Assembly: GCF_004571025.1 (NCBI RefSeq)
Contig: NZ_SPQT01000015.1
Location: forward strand, 62,001 to 126,000
Source: Bradyrhizobium niftali
GTDB lineage: Bacteria; Pseudomonadota; Alphaproteobacteria; Rhizobiales; Xanthobacteraceae
DNA length: 64,000 bases
Reading direction: 5' to 3'
A model generated the notes under the pieces. It was not told where the DNA came from. It saw only the letters and a program-made list of their open reading frames with translations, and did not search any database. The translations under genes and the position numbers were made by a program. Below are positions 18,166 through 25,416 of the stretch, one piece after another; within the stretch, counting starts at the first letter, position 1; every line of letters starts with the position of its first letter.

Positions 18166-18190
18166 GGAACGGGTGCGAACCGCTCGCGTT
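18166..18190 (+). promoter_or_regulatory. Predicted EcfG general-stress promoter of the csbD-like gene
   Basis: GGAAC (18166-18170) and CGTT (18187-18190) are separated by exactly 16 bases, which is the -35/-10 consensus of the alphaproteobacterial general stress sigma factor EcfG. The -10 box ends 30 bases before the CsbD-like start codon and lies right after the glcB terminator, so it would drive csbD alone. Confidence 0.82.
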
Positions 18191-18219
18191 GTCGGGCCAT
18201 CAACCAATGGGAGATGGTC

Positions 18220-18420
18220 ATGGACTGGAACCGCATTGAAGGGAACTGGAAGCAGTTCAAGGGTTCGGCCAAGGAGAAGTGGGCCAAGCTCACCGACGAC
18301 GACCTCAAACTGATCGAGGGACGCCGCGAACAGCTCGAGGGCCGGCTGCAGGAGCGCTACGGCAAGGCCAAGGACCAGGTTCGTCAGGACGTCGACGACT
18401 GGCTCAAGACGCTGCACTAG
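18220..18420 (+). CDS. CsbD-family stress protein
   Basis: This 66-residue, charged, probably helical protein begins MDWNRIEGNWKQFKGSAKEK, the hallmark of the CsbD/YjbJ family, whose members are abundant general-stress proteins of unknown biochemical role. The ATG at 18220 is preceded by GGGAG at a usable spacing; an ATG at 18214 is an alternative. The gene is flanked by terminators on both sides and has an EcfG-type promoter, so it is a single-gene stress unit. Confidence 0.92.
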   Translation: MDWNRIEGNWKQFKGSAKEKWAKLTDDDLKLIEGRREQLEGRLQERYGKAKDQVRQDVDDWLKTLH

Positions 18421-18431
18421 ACGCGGCAAAT

Positions 18432-18460
18432 AAAGCCCCGGCTCAGGCCGGGGCTTTTCG
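18432..18460 (+). terminator. Intrinsic terminator after the csbD-like gene
   Basis: A perfect 11-bp stem AAAGCCCCGGC/GCCGGGGCTTT with a four-base loop and a T-run lies 11 bases after the stop codon. Confidence 0.9.
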
Positions 18461-18471
18461 TTGGACGATCC

Positions 18472-18548
18472 GTCGCCCGGATGAGCGAAAACAACATCCG
18501 GGTCCTTGATTGTGGCAGCCCGGATGTCGCTTCGCTCATCCGGGCGAC
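18472..18548. repeat. Inverted repeat with 16-bp perfect arms
   Basis: GTCGCCCGGATGAGCG (18472-18487) and its exact reverse complement (18533-18548) enclose a core that contains a second inverted pair (CATCCGGG/CCCGGATG). The element sits between the convergent csbD-like and small membrane protein genes and resembles other palindromic elements in the window. Confidence 0.8.
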
Positions 18549-18560
18549 AACGACGCCTCG

Positions 18561-18716
18561 CTAGAAGACCGTGAGATATTTCAGCAGCGACACCACGCCG
18601 ATGATGATCACGATCACGCGCGCGATTTGCTTGGCGCGGCCGTCCATCGGCAACATGTTGATGAGATAGAGCACGAGAATGACGACGAGAAAGGTGACGA
18701 GTACGCCGACCAGCAT
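18561..18716 (-). CDS. Small Thivi_2564-type membrane protein
   Basis: This 51-residue protein begins MLVGVLVTFLVVILVLYL and has two hydrophobic segments around a short NMLPMDGRAKQIAR turn. The sequence fits the Thivi_2564 family of small membrane proteins, whose function is unknown. It ends with TAG at 18561. An EcfG-type promoter 36 bases upstream supports both the reading frame and a stress role. It is convergent with the csbD-like gene, which has the same promoter type. Confidence 0.82.
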   Translation of the reverse strand: MLVGVLVTFLVVILVLYLINMLPMDGRAKQIARVIVIIIGVVSLLKYLTVF

Positions 18717-18754
18717 CGCGAGGCCCCCTTCAGGCAGATTGCTAACGATATCCT

Positions 18755-18779
18755 AACGCCCGTCTCGCGCGCCGGTTCC
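18755..18779 (-). promoter_or_regulatory. Predicted EcfG promoter of the small membrane protein gene
   Basis: On the minus strand GGAAC (18779-18775) is followed after 16 bases by CGTT (18758-18755). The -10 box lies 38 bases before the start codon at 18716, a normal distance. Confidence 0.8.
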
Positions 18780-18988
18780 ATCCGGGCAACCCGTTGCAAC
18801 TTCTAGTAAATGCGTACTTCTACCGGCAGGCCAGCTGCCGAAAACTTTACCCTTTTCCTTTCAGATGCAGAAACCGTTTGGGCCCCTGAGGCGCAAACGG
18901 CGTGCGATTGCCGATCTGCCGCGCCCCCGTTTGCCGATGTTGCCGGGCGTCTTCACGAAATTTGCAATGGGAATTTGGGGGGACTTCG

Positions 18989-21082
18989 ATGCTCAATCGT
19001 CTGACCGTATCCGCGCTGCTGAAGGCGGTGATCGCGATCACGTCGGTCTGCGTGGTGATCGCGCTCTCGCTCACCGCCTATGAGTCCTGGGATCGGCTGA
19101 AGACCGCCAACCGCATTTCGCAGATCGCGGACGCCTCCGCCGATCTGTTCAAGGCGATGCACAATCTGCGCACCGACCGCTCGACCACCAACCGGCTCCT
19201 CAACTCGACCGACCCGATGGACGGCGAGATCGAAAAATATCTGCGTGCGATCCGCGACGCCCAGATGCCGGCGATGGCACGCGCGCTGGAGTTGTTGCCG
19301 ACCATGGACTTTCCGCAATCCGGCACGCTGGTGCCGGAGCTCGCGCGTCTCTACAAATTGCTGAGCGAGGAGCAGAAGCAGTTCTGGGAGGACGTGGCCA
19401 AGCCCAAGGACCAGCGCCGCGCGGGCCTGCCGAAGGAATATATGGAGACGACGCAGGGCCTGCTCGAGACGCTCGACAGGCTCTCGAACGTCCTGGCCGC
19501 CACCGTCAACCACCAGGACGCCGTGATCGACCAGTTGCTGTCGATCAAGCAGAGCGCCTGGCTGCTGCGCAACACCGCGGGCGAAGCATCGCTGATCGTC
19601 TCGACCGGACTCAACGCCGGCCGCATCGCGCCGGAGACCCGCCTCGCCTATACCCAATTTGTCGGCGGAACGAGCGCGATGTGGAAGGCGCTGGAATTGT
19701 CGACGTCGGGAATGCAGCTCCCGCCCGCATTGTCGTCCGCCGTGGCGGCGGCCAAGAGCGCCTATTTCGATCCGCAATATCTGGCCCTTCGCGACCGCCT
19801 GGCCAATATGCTTGCCAATGGCGAAAAGGCCGAGATGACCGCGAACCAGTGGACACCGGTTACGGTGGGCCGTCTGGCCAGCGCGGTTGCCGTCGCCGAG
19901 ACGGCACTCGACGCCGCCAAGAGCCATACGGTGGAACAGCGCTCCGCAGCTCAACGCGCGCTCATCATGCAGCTCGCACTTCTGACGCTCGCCATCGCCC
20001 TCGCCGTGGGCGCCATCATGCTGGTCAACCGCCGCGTCATCCATCCGCTCAACATGATCCGCGACGCCATGCTGAAGGTCGCCGGCGGCGACCTTGCCGT
20101 GGACAGCGGCTATCTCGACCGCAAGGACGAAATCGGTGCGCTCGCCGGCGCGCTGGAAGCCTTCAAGCAGCAGGCGACCGACAAGCTCAAGATCGAGGAG
20201 CAGGAGCGCGCGCGCAATGCGGGCGCTTCGGCACGCCAGCGCGCGATCGAGGTCTATGTCGGCGAGTTCGAGGGCGCGGTCCGCAAAACCCTCGGCGAAC
20301 TGAGCGAAGCTTCGGGCGCGATGCGCAAGACCTCGGGCGATCTCTCCGCGGTGTCACGCCAGACCAACGACCGCGTGCAGGTCGCCGGCAAGGCCTCCAA
20401 TGACGCCTCCATGAGCGTCGACAGCGTGGCCGCCGCCGCCGAAGAGCTCTCTGCCTCGATCAACGACATCAGCCAGCAGGCCGCCCATGCCGCAGGTATC
20501 GCCGGCCGCGCCGTCACCCAGGCGCGCGAAACCGACGGCACCGTGCAGGGCCTGGCAAAGTCCGCCGGACGCATCGGCGAGGTCGTCGGCCTCATCAACA
20601 CCATTGCGGCGCAGACCAATCTGCTCGCGCTCAACGCCACGATCGAGGCGGCGCGCGCCGGCGAAGCCGGCCGCGGCTTTGCCGTGGTCGCCTCCGAGGT
20701 GAAGTCGCTGGCGAGCCAGACGGCCAAGGCCACCGAGGAAATCTCCGAGCAGATCACCGACATCCAGCGGGTGGCCGGCGACGCCATCAACGCGATCCAG
20801 ACCATCGGCGGCATCATCGGCGAGGTGAACGAGGTCGCGACCGCGATCGCGGCCGCCGTGCAGGAGCAGGGCGCGGCGACGCAGGAGATCACCCGCAGCA
20901 CGCAATTTGCGGCGCAGGGCACCAAGAACGTCTCGGACAACATCACCGGCGTCAAAGCCGATGCGGACGCCGCCGCAGCGGCCGCGGACAACGTCAAACA
21001 CGCCTCCGAGATGCTGGAGAGCCAGAGCCGCCAGCTCGGCGAGGACGTCACCGGCTTCCTCGGCAAGATCCGCGCGGCGTAG
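18989..21082 (+). CDS. Methyl-accepting chemotaxis protein
   Basis: This is a 697-residue chemoreceptor. A transmembrane helix (about 10-30), a long helical periplasmic sensor region (about 35-320), a second helix near 330-350 and a HAMP domain lead into a cytoplasmic signalling domain with the conserved hairpin tip (GEVVGLINTIAAQTNLLALN) and flanking methylation helices. The ligand is unknown. The ATG at 18989 is chosen because it starts the first helix and follows a TTTGGGGGG purine run; the upstream extension is not membrane-like. No other chemotaxis gene is adjacent. Confidence 0.93.
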   Translation: MLNRLTVSALLKAVIAITSVCVVIALSLTAYESWDRLKTANRISQIADASADLFKAMHNLRTDRSTTNRLLNSTDPMDGEIEKYLRAIRDAQMPAMARALELLPTMDFPQSGTLVPELARLYKLLSEEQKQFWEDVAKPKDQRRAGLPKEYMETTQGLLETLDRLSNVLAATVNHQDAVIDQLLSIKQSAWLLRNTAGEASLIVSTGLNAGRIAPETRLAYTQFVGGTSAMWKALELSTSGMQLPPALSSAVAAAKSAYFDPQYLALRDRLANMLANGEKAEMTANQWTPVTVGRLASAVAVAETALDAAKSHTVEQRSAAQRALIMQLALLTLAIALAVGAIMLVNRRVIHPLNMIRDAMLKVAGGDLAVDSGYLDRKDEIGALAGALEAFKQQATDKLKIEEQERARNAGASARQRAIEVYVGEFEGAVRKTLGELSEASGAMRKTSGDLSAVSRQTNDRVQVAGKASNDASMSVDSVAAAAEELSASINDISQQAAHAAGIAGRAVTQARETDGTVQGLAKSAGRIGEVVGLINTIAAQTNLLALNATIEAARAGEAGRGFAVVASEVKSLASQTAKATEEISEQITDIQRVAGDAINAIQTIGGIIGEVNEVATAIAAAVQEQGAATQEITRSTQFAAQGTKNVSDNITGVKADADAAAAAADNVKHASEMLESQSRQLGEDVTGFLGKIRAA

Positions 21083-21123
21083 GAAAGCGGGGTTGGAGAG
21101 AAGGCTGTAGCTACCCCCTCGGT

Positions 21124-21284
21124 GTCGTCCCGGACAAGCGAGCACAGCGAGCGCTGATCCGGGATCAATACCCCCGGCGGACCATTGTCGCGCGAACTGG
21201 CAACTCCGAGTCTTCGTCAAACCACGCCCTGTGGCTGTGGATCCCGGATCTACGCGCGCTTCGGGCGCGCTTGTCCGGGACGAC
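21124..21284. repeat. Inverted repeat with 17-bp perfect arms
   Basis: GTCGTCCCGGACAAGCG (21124-21140) is repeated as its exact complement at 21268-21284, and an inner pair (GATCCGGGATC/GATCCCGGATC) lies inside. It fills most of the gap between the convergent chemoreceptor and DUF2865 genes. Confidence 0.82.
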
Positions 21285-21328
21285 GGCGGAGATCGAGGCA
21301 CCGGCGTCACATCACACGCGGCGCCGCC

Positions 21329-21982
21329 CTACTCCTTCGCCACCACCGGCACCTGGCGGAACTTGGCGCGGACCGAGTCCGGCAGCGGAGAGAAGTTCAT
21401 CGCGACGCCGCGGCGATCGCCAGCGTTGCGGCCGGCGACCACCAGGCCATCGGCGCCCGCGACGATGTCACCCTTGCGCAAGGTGGGGTCGTCCTCGACC
21501 TTGATCTGGGCGAGACCGACCGGATCCCTGCCGTTGCAGGTGCAGCCCGACACGATCTCGTTGCGGTAGCGGAAGGCGTTCGGCAGGTCGGAATAGGACT
21601 TTCCGCTCTCGGTCGTGGCGTCCTCGATGTTGCTGCCATAGACCAACGAGGTTTCCGAGGTCGGGCAGAAGCTCTTGCAGGATTGTGCCTTGCTCTCGGC
21701 GTCATTTCCTTGCGCGGGGAAGTAACGGCCATCGCAACCGCGCACGCAATAGGCGGCGCCGCCGCCATAGGCAGCCCGCTGCCGCGGCGTGTCGTAGCGC
21801 GGCATGTCGTCATTGGGGAACGGCATCCGGATCTCCGGCGGCGGGCGCATCCGGAAGCCGCCGAACAGCGCCGAGAAGAAATCCTCCGCATGCGCCGGCG
21901 GCACCAGCGCGAGGCCGAGGGAGGCGGTGGTGAAGATCGCCGCGGCGCCACCGGCCAGTCTGCTGATCGAACGTCTCTTCAT
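21329..21982 (-). CDS. DUF2865 secreted protein
   Basis: This 217-residue protein has a signal peptide (GGAAAIFTTASLGLALVPPAHA) and a cysteine-rich middle (CVRGCDGRYFP, CKSFCP, SGCTCNG) typical of DUF2865 proteins, whose function is unknown. The paired cysteines suggest disulfides in the periplasm. It follows the L,D-transpeptidase gene by 17 bases and is probably co-transcribed from the same stress promoter, which hints at a cell-wall-related role; this is inference. Confidence 0.85.
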   Translation of the reverse strand: MKRRSISRLAGGAAAIFTTASLGLALVPPAHAEDFFSALFGGFRMRPPPEIRMPFPNDDMPRYDTPRQRAAYGGGAAYCVRGCDGRYFPAQGNDAESKAQSCKSFCPTSETSLVYGSNIEDATTESGKSYSDLPNAFRYRNEIVSGCTCNGRDPVGLAQIKVEDDPTLRKGDIVAGADGLVVAGRNAGDRRGVAMNFSPLPDSVRAKFRQVPVVAKE

Positions 21983-21999
21983 GCGCTCTCACCCAATTC

Positions 22000-22806
22000 T
22001 CAGTTCACGGCCGACGTCGGGATGTTCAGGGCCTGCCGGCCCGAGGGCAGCGTCGTCGCCGCAGGGCGCTTGCGCACAGGGTCGCCGCCTCTCGCCATCA
22101 GCGGCACGTTCTTCGGCAGCACCACGACCCTGGCGCCGATATTGACGCGGCTGAACAGGTCGGTGACGTCTTCGTTGGTCATGCGGATGCAGCCCGAGGA
22201 GACGAACTTGCCGATGGTGGTGGGATCGTTGGTGCCGTGGATACGGTATTCGCTCGAGCCCAGATACATCGCCCGCGCGCCGAGCGGATTGCCGGGTCCG
22301 CCGGCAACGAAGCGCGGCAGATAGGGCTGGCGCGCGATCATCTCGGCCGGCGGATGCCAGTCCGGCCATTCCGCCTTGCGGCTGACGCTCTGCACGCCCG
22401 ACCAGGTGAAGCCCTCGCGGCCGACGCCGACGCCGTAGCGGATCGCCCGGCCGTTGCCGAGCACGTAATACAGGTAGGTATTGCCGGTATCGATCACGAT
22501 CGTGCCGGCCGGCTCGCCGCGGTCGAAGCTGACGACCTGCTTGCGCAGCCGATCGGGCAATTGGGCATCCTCGTCGGCCGTTTGCGCCGGCTCGCTGATA
22601 TAGCCCTGCGAATAGCTCGGGCCTTGTTGAGACGCCTGCGGTTGCATCGGATACGCCTGCGGTTGCATGGGCACATAGCCCAGCGTCTGCGCGCTTGCGC
22701 TAGCGAAGGGCACCGCGAGCAGAGCGGTTGCGAAGGCAAAAGCTGCGGCGGCGCGCGGCGAGAAGCTGCGACGGACTAAAGAGACCTTTGTCATGTGCTG
22801 CCCCAT
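22000..22806 (-). CDS. L,D-transpeptidase (YkuD domain)
   Basis: This 268-residue envelope enzyme has an N-terminal signal (about 20-40), a Gln/Pro-rich linker with MQPQAYPMQPQ repeats, and a YkuD domain with HGTN (190-193) and SSGCIRM (203-209), giving the catalytic Cys206. Such enzymes form 3-3 peptidoglycan cross-links or attach proteins to peptidoglycan. Two ATGs (22806 and 22794) are possible. It has a predicted EcfG promoter and is followed by the DUF2865 gene. Confidence 0.93.
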   Translation of the reverse strand: MGQHMTKVSLVRRSFSPRAAAAFAFATALLAVPFASASAQTLGYVPMQPQAYPMQPQASQQGPSYSQGYISEPAQTADEDAQLPDRLRKQVVSFDRGEPAGTIVIDTGNTYLYYVLGNGRAIRYGVGVGREGFTWSGVQSVSRKAEWPDWHPPAEMIARQPYLPRFVAGGPGNPLGARAMYLGSSEYRIHGTNDPTTIGKFVSSGCIRMTNEDVTDLFSRVNIGARVVVLPKNVPLMARGGDPVRKRPAATTLPSGRQALNIPTSAVN

Positions 22807-22843
22807 TGGATGCGTGCATCTCAGGTGATGCGGCTTCCCAACA

Positions 22844-22869
22844 AACGCAGCCGGGGCGACTCAAGTTCC
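22844..22869 (-). promoter_or_regulatory. Predicted EcfG promoter of the L,D-transpeptidase operon
   Basis: On the minus strand GGAAC (22869-22865) and CGTT (22847-22844) are 17 bases apart, within the 16-17 spacing of EcfG promoters. The -10 box is 38 bases before the start codon at 22806. Confidence 0.72.
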
Positions 22870-22928
22870 GCCGCCATCTGCGGCGGCGACGTCACAGTCA
22901 AGCGAGCGCAACTTCACGAAGCCGCGAT

Positions 22929-22953
22929 GGAACCGCGGCGCCCCTCCGGCGTT
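22929..22953 (+). promoter_or_regulatory. Predicted EcfG promoter of the AI-2E family transporter gene
   Basis: GGAAC (22929-22933), 16 bases, then CGTT (22950-22953). The -10 box ends 49 bases before the proposed GTG start at 23002. It is divergent from the promoter of the L,D-transpeptidase gene, with about 60 bases between the two -35 boxes. Confidence 0.78.
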
Positions 22954-23001
22954 TCCCGATGACCAATGGGCGCCCGGACACCTCCGTGCGGGAGAGATAT
23001 T

Positions 23002-24114
23002 GTGCGCGTCCTTCCCAGTGAACGTCTGATTTCCGGCAACGGCGAAGGCGCCCCACTCCCCGACAGCCACAGCGAGCTGCCGCCGATCATTCGCCGCACC
23101 GAGTTCGTCGCCTACGCACTCGCCGGCTTGCTTCTGATCGCCGTGATCGGGGTGCTGTACTTCGCCAAGGCGTTCTTCCTCCCGGTGGTGATGGCCGTCG
23201 TCGCCGGTACCATGCTCTCGCCGGCCGCAGGCTTTCTGGAACGGCGGGGCGTGCCGCGCGCGCTCGGCGCCGTGCTGATCGTGACCGCGGTGACGACGGT
23301 GGTCGCCTTCGTCGTCGCGCTGATTGCCGTGCCCGCGATGGAATGGAGCTCGCGCCTGCCGGAACTGGGCGCGCAGTTGAAGGAGAAGCTGCACGTTTTC
23401 GACCGGCCGCTGGCGCTGTGGAAGGAGCTGCAAACCATGGTCGGCGGCTCAGAGGGTCTGCCAAGCCTGCCGCTGCCGAAGGCCGAATGGGTGCAGCCGA
23501 CGCTGGAATTCCTGTCGCCCACCTTCGCCGAATTCCTGCTGTTCTTCGCCACCCTGATCCTGTTCATCGCAAGCTGGCGCGACCTGCGGCGGGCGCTGAT
23601 CATGAATTTCGGCGACCGAGACGCGCGGCTGCGCACGCTGCGGATTCTCAACGAGATCGAAGTTCATCTCGGCAACTACCTGTTGACCGTCACCGTCATC
23701 AATATCGGCGTCGGCGTCGCGACCGGCATCATCTGCGCCATCACCGGCATGCCAAATCCGGCCGGGCTCGGCGCACTCGCGGCGGCGCTCAACTTCATCC
23801 CGATCATAGGACCGGTCGCCATGTTCGTGGTGCTGGCCCTAATTGGGCTGATTGCCCTCCCGACCATTGGCGGCGGCCTGATGGCGGCCCTCGCCTTCGG
23901 CGGCATCACCTTCCTGGAGGGACATTTCATCACGCCGACCATCATTGGCCGCAGGTTGTCGCTGAACGCACTCGCCGTCTTCATCGCGCTGGCCTTCTGG
24001 ACCTGGCTGTGGGGACCGATGGGCGCGTTTCTGTCGTCGCCGCTCCTGATCGTGGGCCTCATCCTGAAGGAGCATCTGTTGCCGGAAGATTCGCCGCAGC
24101 TCCCGCAGGCGTGA
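23002..24114 (+). CDS. AI-2E family transporter (PerM/YdiK-like)
   Basis: This roughly 370-residue membrane protein has about eight transmembrane segments: a pair near the N-terminus (AYALAGLLLIAVIGVLYFAKAFFLP), a hydrophilic middle, and a C-terminal cluster with the family motif ALAAALNFIPIIGP. Members export autoinducer-2 or act as permeases of unclear substrate. The GTG at 23002 is preferred because GGGAGAG lies just upstream; an ATG at 22966 has no such site and would lie close to the predicted transcription start. Confidence 0.9.
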   Translation: MRVLPSERLISGNGEGAPLPDSHSELPPIIRRTEFVAYALAGLLLIAVIGVLYFAKAFFLPVVMAVVAGTMLSPAAGFLERRGVPRALGAVLIVTAVTTVVAFVVALIAVPAMEWSSRLPELGAQLKEKLHVFDRPLALWKELQTMVGGSEGLPSLPLPKAEWVQPTLEFLSPTFAEFLLFFATLILFIASWRDLRRALIMNFGDRDARLRTLRILNEIEVHLGNYLLTVTVINIGVGVATGIICAITGMPNPAGLGALAAALNFIPIIGPVAMFVVLALIGLIALPTIGGGLMAALAFGGITFLEGHFITPTIIGRRLSLNALAVFIALAFWTWLWGPMGAFLSSPLLIVGLILKEHLLPEDSPQLPQA

Positions 24115-24129
24115 CGGGCTCCCGCGAAC

Positions 24130-24154
24130 GGAACTTCCGTCACGACGAAACGTT
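24130..24154 (+). promoter_or_regulatory. Predicted EcfG promoter of the DUF883-like operon
   Basis: GGAAC (24130-24134), 16 bases, then CGTT (24151-24154), ending 37 bases before the ATG at 24192. It starts only 16 bases after the stop of the transporter gene, so the downstream pair can be induced independently. Confidence 0.82.
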
Positions 24155-24191
24155 TTCCGCCCATCTCACCGCCAACAGTTCGGAGTTTGCG

Positions 24192-24563
24192 ATGTCAATA
24201 GCCGACGGCGAAACCAGGATGAGAGACTGGATCGACAAAGCCACCGCAGAACGCCTCGAGAAGGATGTAGCAGCCGTGAAAAACGATATCGCCGCCCTTA
24301 CCGACCAGATAACCGACGCGCTCAATACCTTTGCCAATTCGGCGGGAAAGCAGGCCCGCCGCGGCTACAAGCAAGCGCGCGAGAACGTGGATTCGACGCT
24401 CGACGACATGTCCGAGCGCGGCAGCGCCATGATGGGCGCGGCGCAGGATGCCTATGGCTCGATCGAGGAGACGCTGGAAGACGCCATCACCGCGCGGCCG
24501 CTCGCGACCGTCGGTATCGCGCTCGGCATCGGCTTCCTGATCGGCGTCGCCTGGCGCCGGTAA
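24192..24563 (+). CDS. DUF883-like (ElaB/YqjD-type) membrane-anchored protein
   Basis: This 123-residue protein has a long charged, probably coiled-coil helix (about 1-90) and a C-terminal hydrophobic anchor (LATVGIALGIGFLIGVAWRR). This is the layout of the DUF883/ElaB/YqjD tail-anchored proteins, which in enterobacteria bind ribosomes at the membrane in stationary phase. It heads a two-gene unit under an EcfG-type promoter. The ribosome-binding role is known for E. coli relatives and only suggested here. Confidence 0.85.
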   Translation: MSIADGETRMRDWIDKATAERLEKDVAAVKNDIAALTDQITDALNTFANSAGKQARRGYKQARENVDSTLDDMSERGSAMMGAAQDAYGSIEETLEDAITARPLATVGIALGIGFLIGVAWRR

Positions 24564-24640
24564 AGCGCGGGACGGTCCCTGAGATCGCGGCGGCGCGGCC
24601 GCCGTCGCCTCAGGCTTGTGGGGGATTGAGGAGCAAGGGC

Positions 24641-25096
24641 ATGTTTCAGCGCATTATCGACGGCATCAGCGCATCGACCGGGACGACGGTCCGTCTGACG
24701 TCGCTCGCCGCAGGCGCCGCACTCGCGCTCTTCATCACGACGTGCTTTCTTTGCGCGGCCGCGTTCATCTCGGTGCTGGAAAAATACGGACCGGTGCAAG
24801 CCTGCCTCGCCGGCGCCGGCATCTTTTTCCTGCTGACGCTCACCGCGGCGGGTACCTATTGGGGCTACAAGCGCGAGGTGCAGAAGCGCGCCCAGATCGC
24901 GGCCGAGCGCGCCGCGAAGTCGGCGGCCTCGAGCATGCTCACCGATCCCGTGCTGCTCGCCACGGGACTCCAGATCGTTCGCGCCATCGGGGTCAAGCGG
25001 CTGTTGCCGATCCTGGCGATCGGCGGCGTCGCACTTGGAATCATGGCGAGCCGGGCCGGCGTATCCGACGAGGCATCGGCTGAACCTGCCGAGTAA
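24641..25096 (+). CDS. Small membrane protein, holin-superfamily-like
   Basis: This 151-residue protein has two adjacent hydrophobic segments near residues 17-65 (LAAGAALALFITTCFLCAAAF and a LAGAGIFFLLTLTAAGTYWG stretch), a basic Ala-rich helix, and a third hydrophobic stretch near the C-terminus (LLPILAIGGVALGI). The shape resembles the phage-holin/YqjE proteins that follow YqjD-type genes in other bacteria. The ATG at 24641 follows GAGGAGCAAGGGC. It lies 77 bases after the DUF883-like gene with no terminator seen, so both are probably stress-induced. Confidence 0.78.
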   Translation: MFQRIIDGISASTGTTVRLTSLAAGAALALFITTCFLCAAAFISVLEKYGPVQACLAGAGIFFLLTLTAAGTYWGYKREVQKRAQIAAERAAKSAASSMLTDPVLLATGLQIVRAIGVKRLLPILAIGGVALGIMASRAGVSDEASAEPAE

Positions 25097-25416
25097 CGGT
25101 ACGGGCATCACGCCCGATTTGAATTATCCCCAGCTGCCGGCAGGGCGAATGGAGGGTCCGAGGCGCGGACTGTGAACCTCCCGCCGCCAGGGGTTGCCGA
25201 CCTCGGAGGCGCGGGCCGCGATCGCAGGGCAGGTCGCTTCCTTTGCAGAAATTGCGTCCCAGACGGGCTAAGGGCGGACACGCGAACGCACCGGCGCGTC
25301 TGGCATAATTTTTCGCCAGTCGGGACAAACCTGACCTACTCACGCAAACGCTACTCGGATAGGTAGGCGGTTGCCGCTAAAAGCAGCGCCCCTGATTCCG
25401 AAAGTCATTTTCCGCG
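25097..25416. other. 320-base gap without a recognisable gene
   Basis: I see no frame with a ribosome site or plausible protein, and no known RNA family signature. Short inverted words occur (CGGGCATCACGCCCG at 25101-25115, CCTCGGAGG at 25200-25208) but no terminator with a T-run. The part just before the OpgC-like start (TAGGTAGGCGGTT and following) may hold its promoter. Confidence 0.5.

Noticed and set aside
25172..25366. Short frame in the gap before the OpgC-like gene
   Set aside because: It lacks a ribosome site, has odd composition, and has no hydrophobic or domain pattern. I also looked for 6S or SRP RNA signatures here and found none I could defend.
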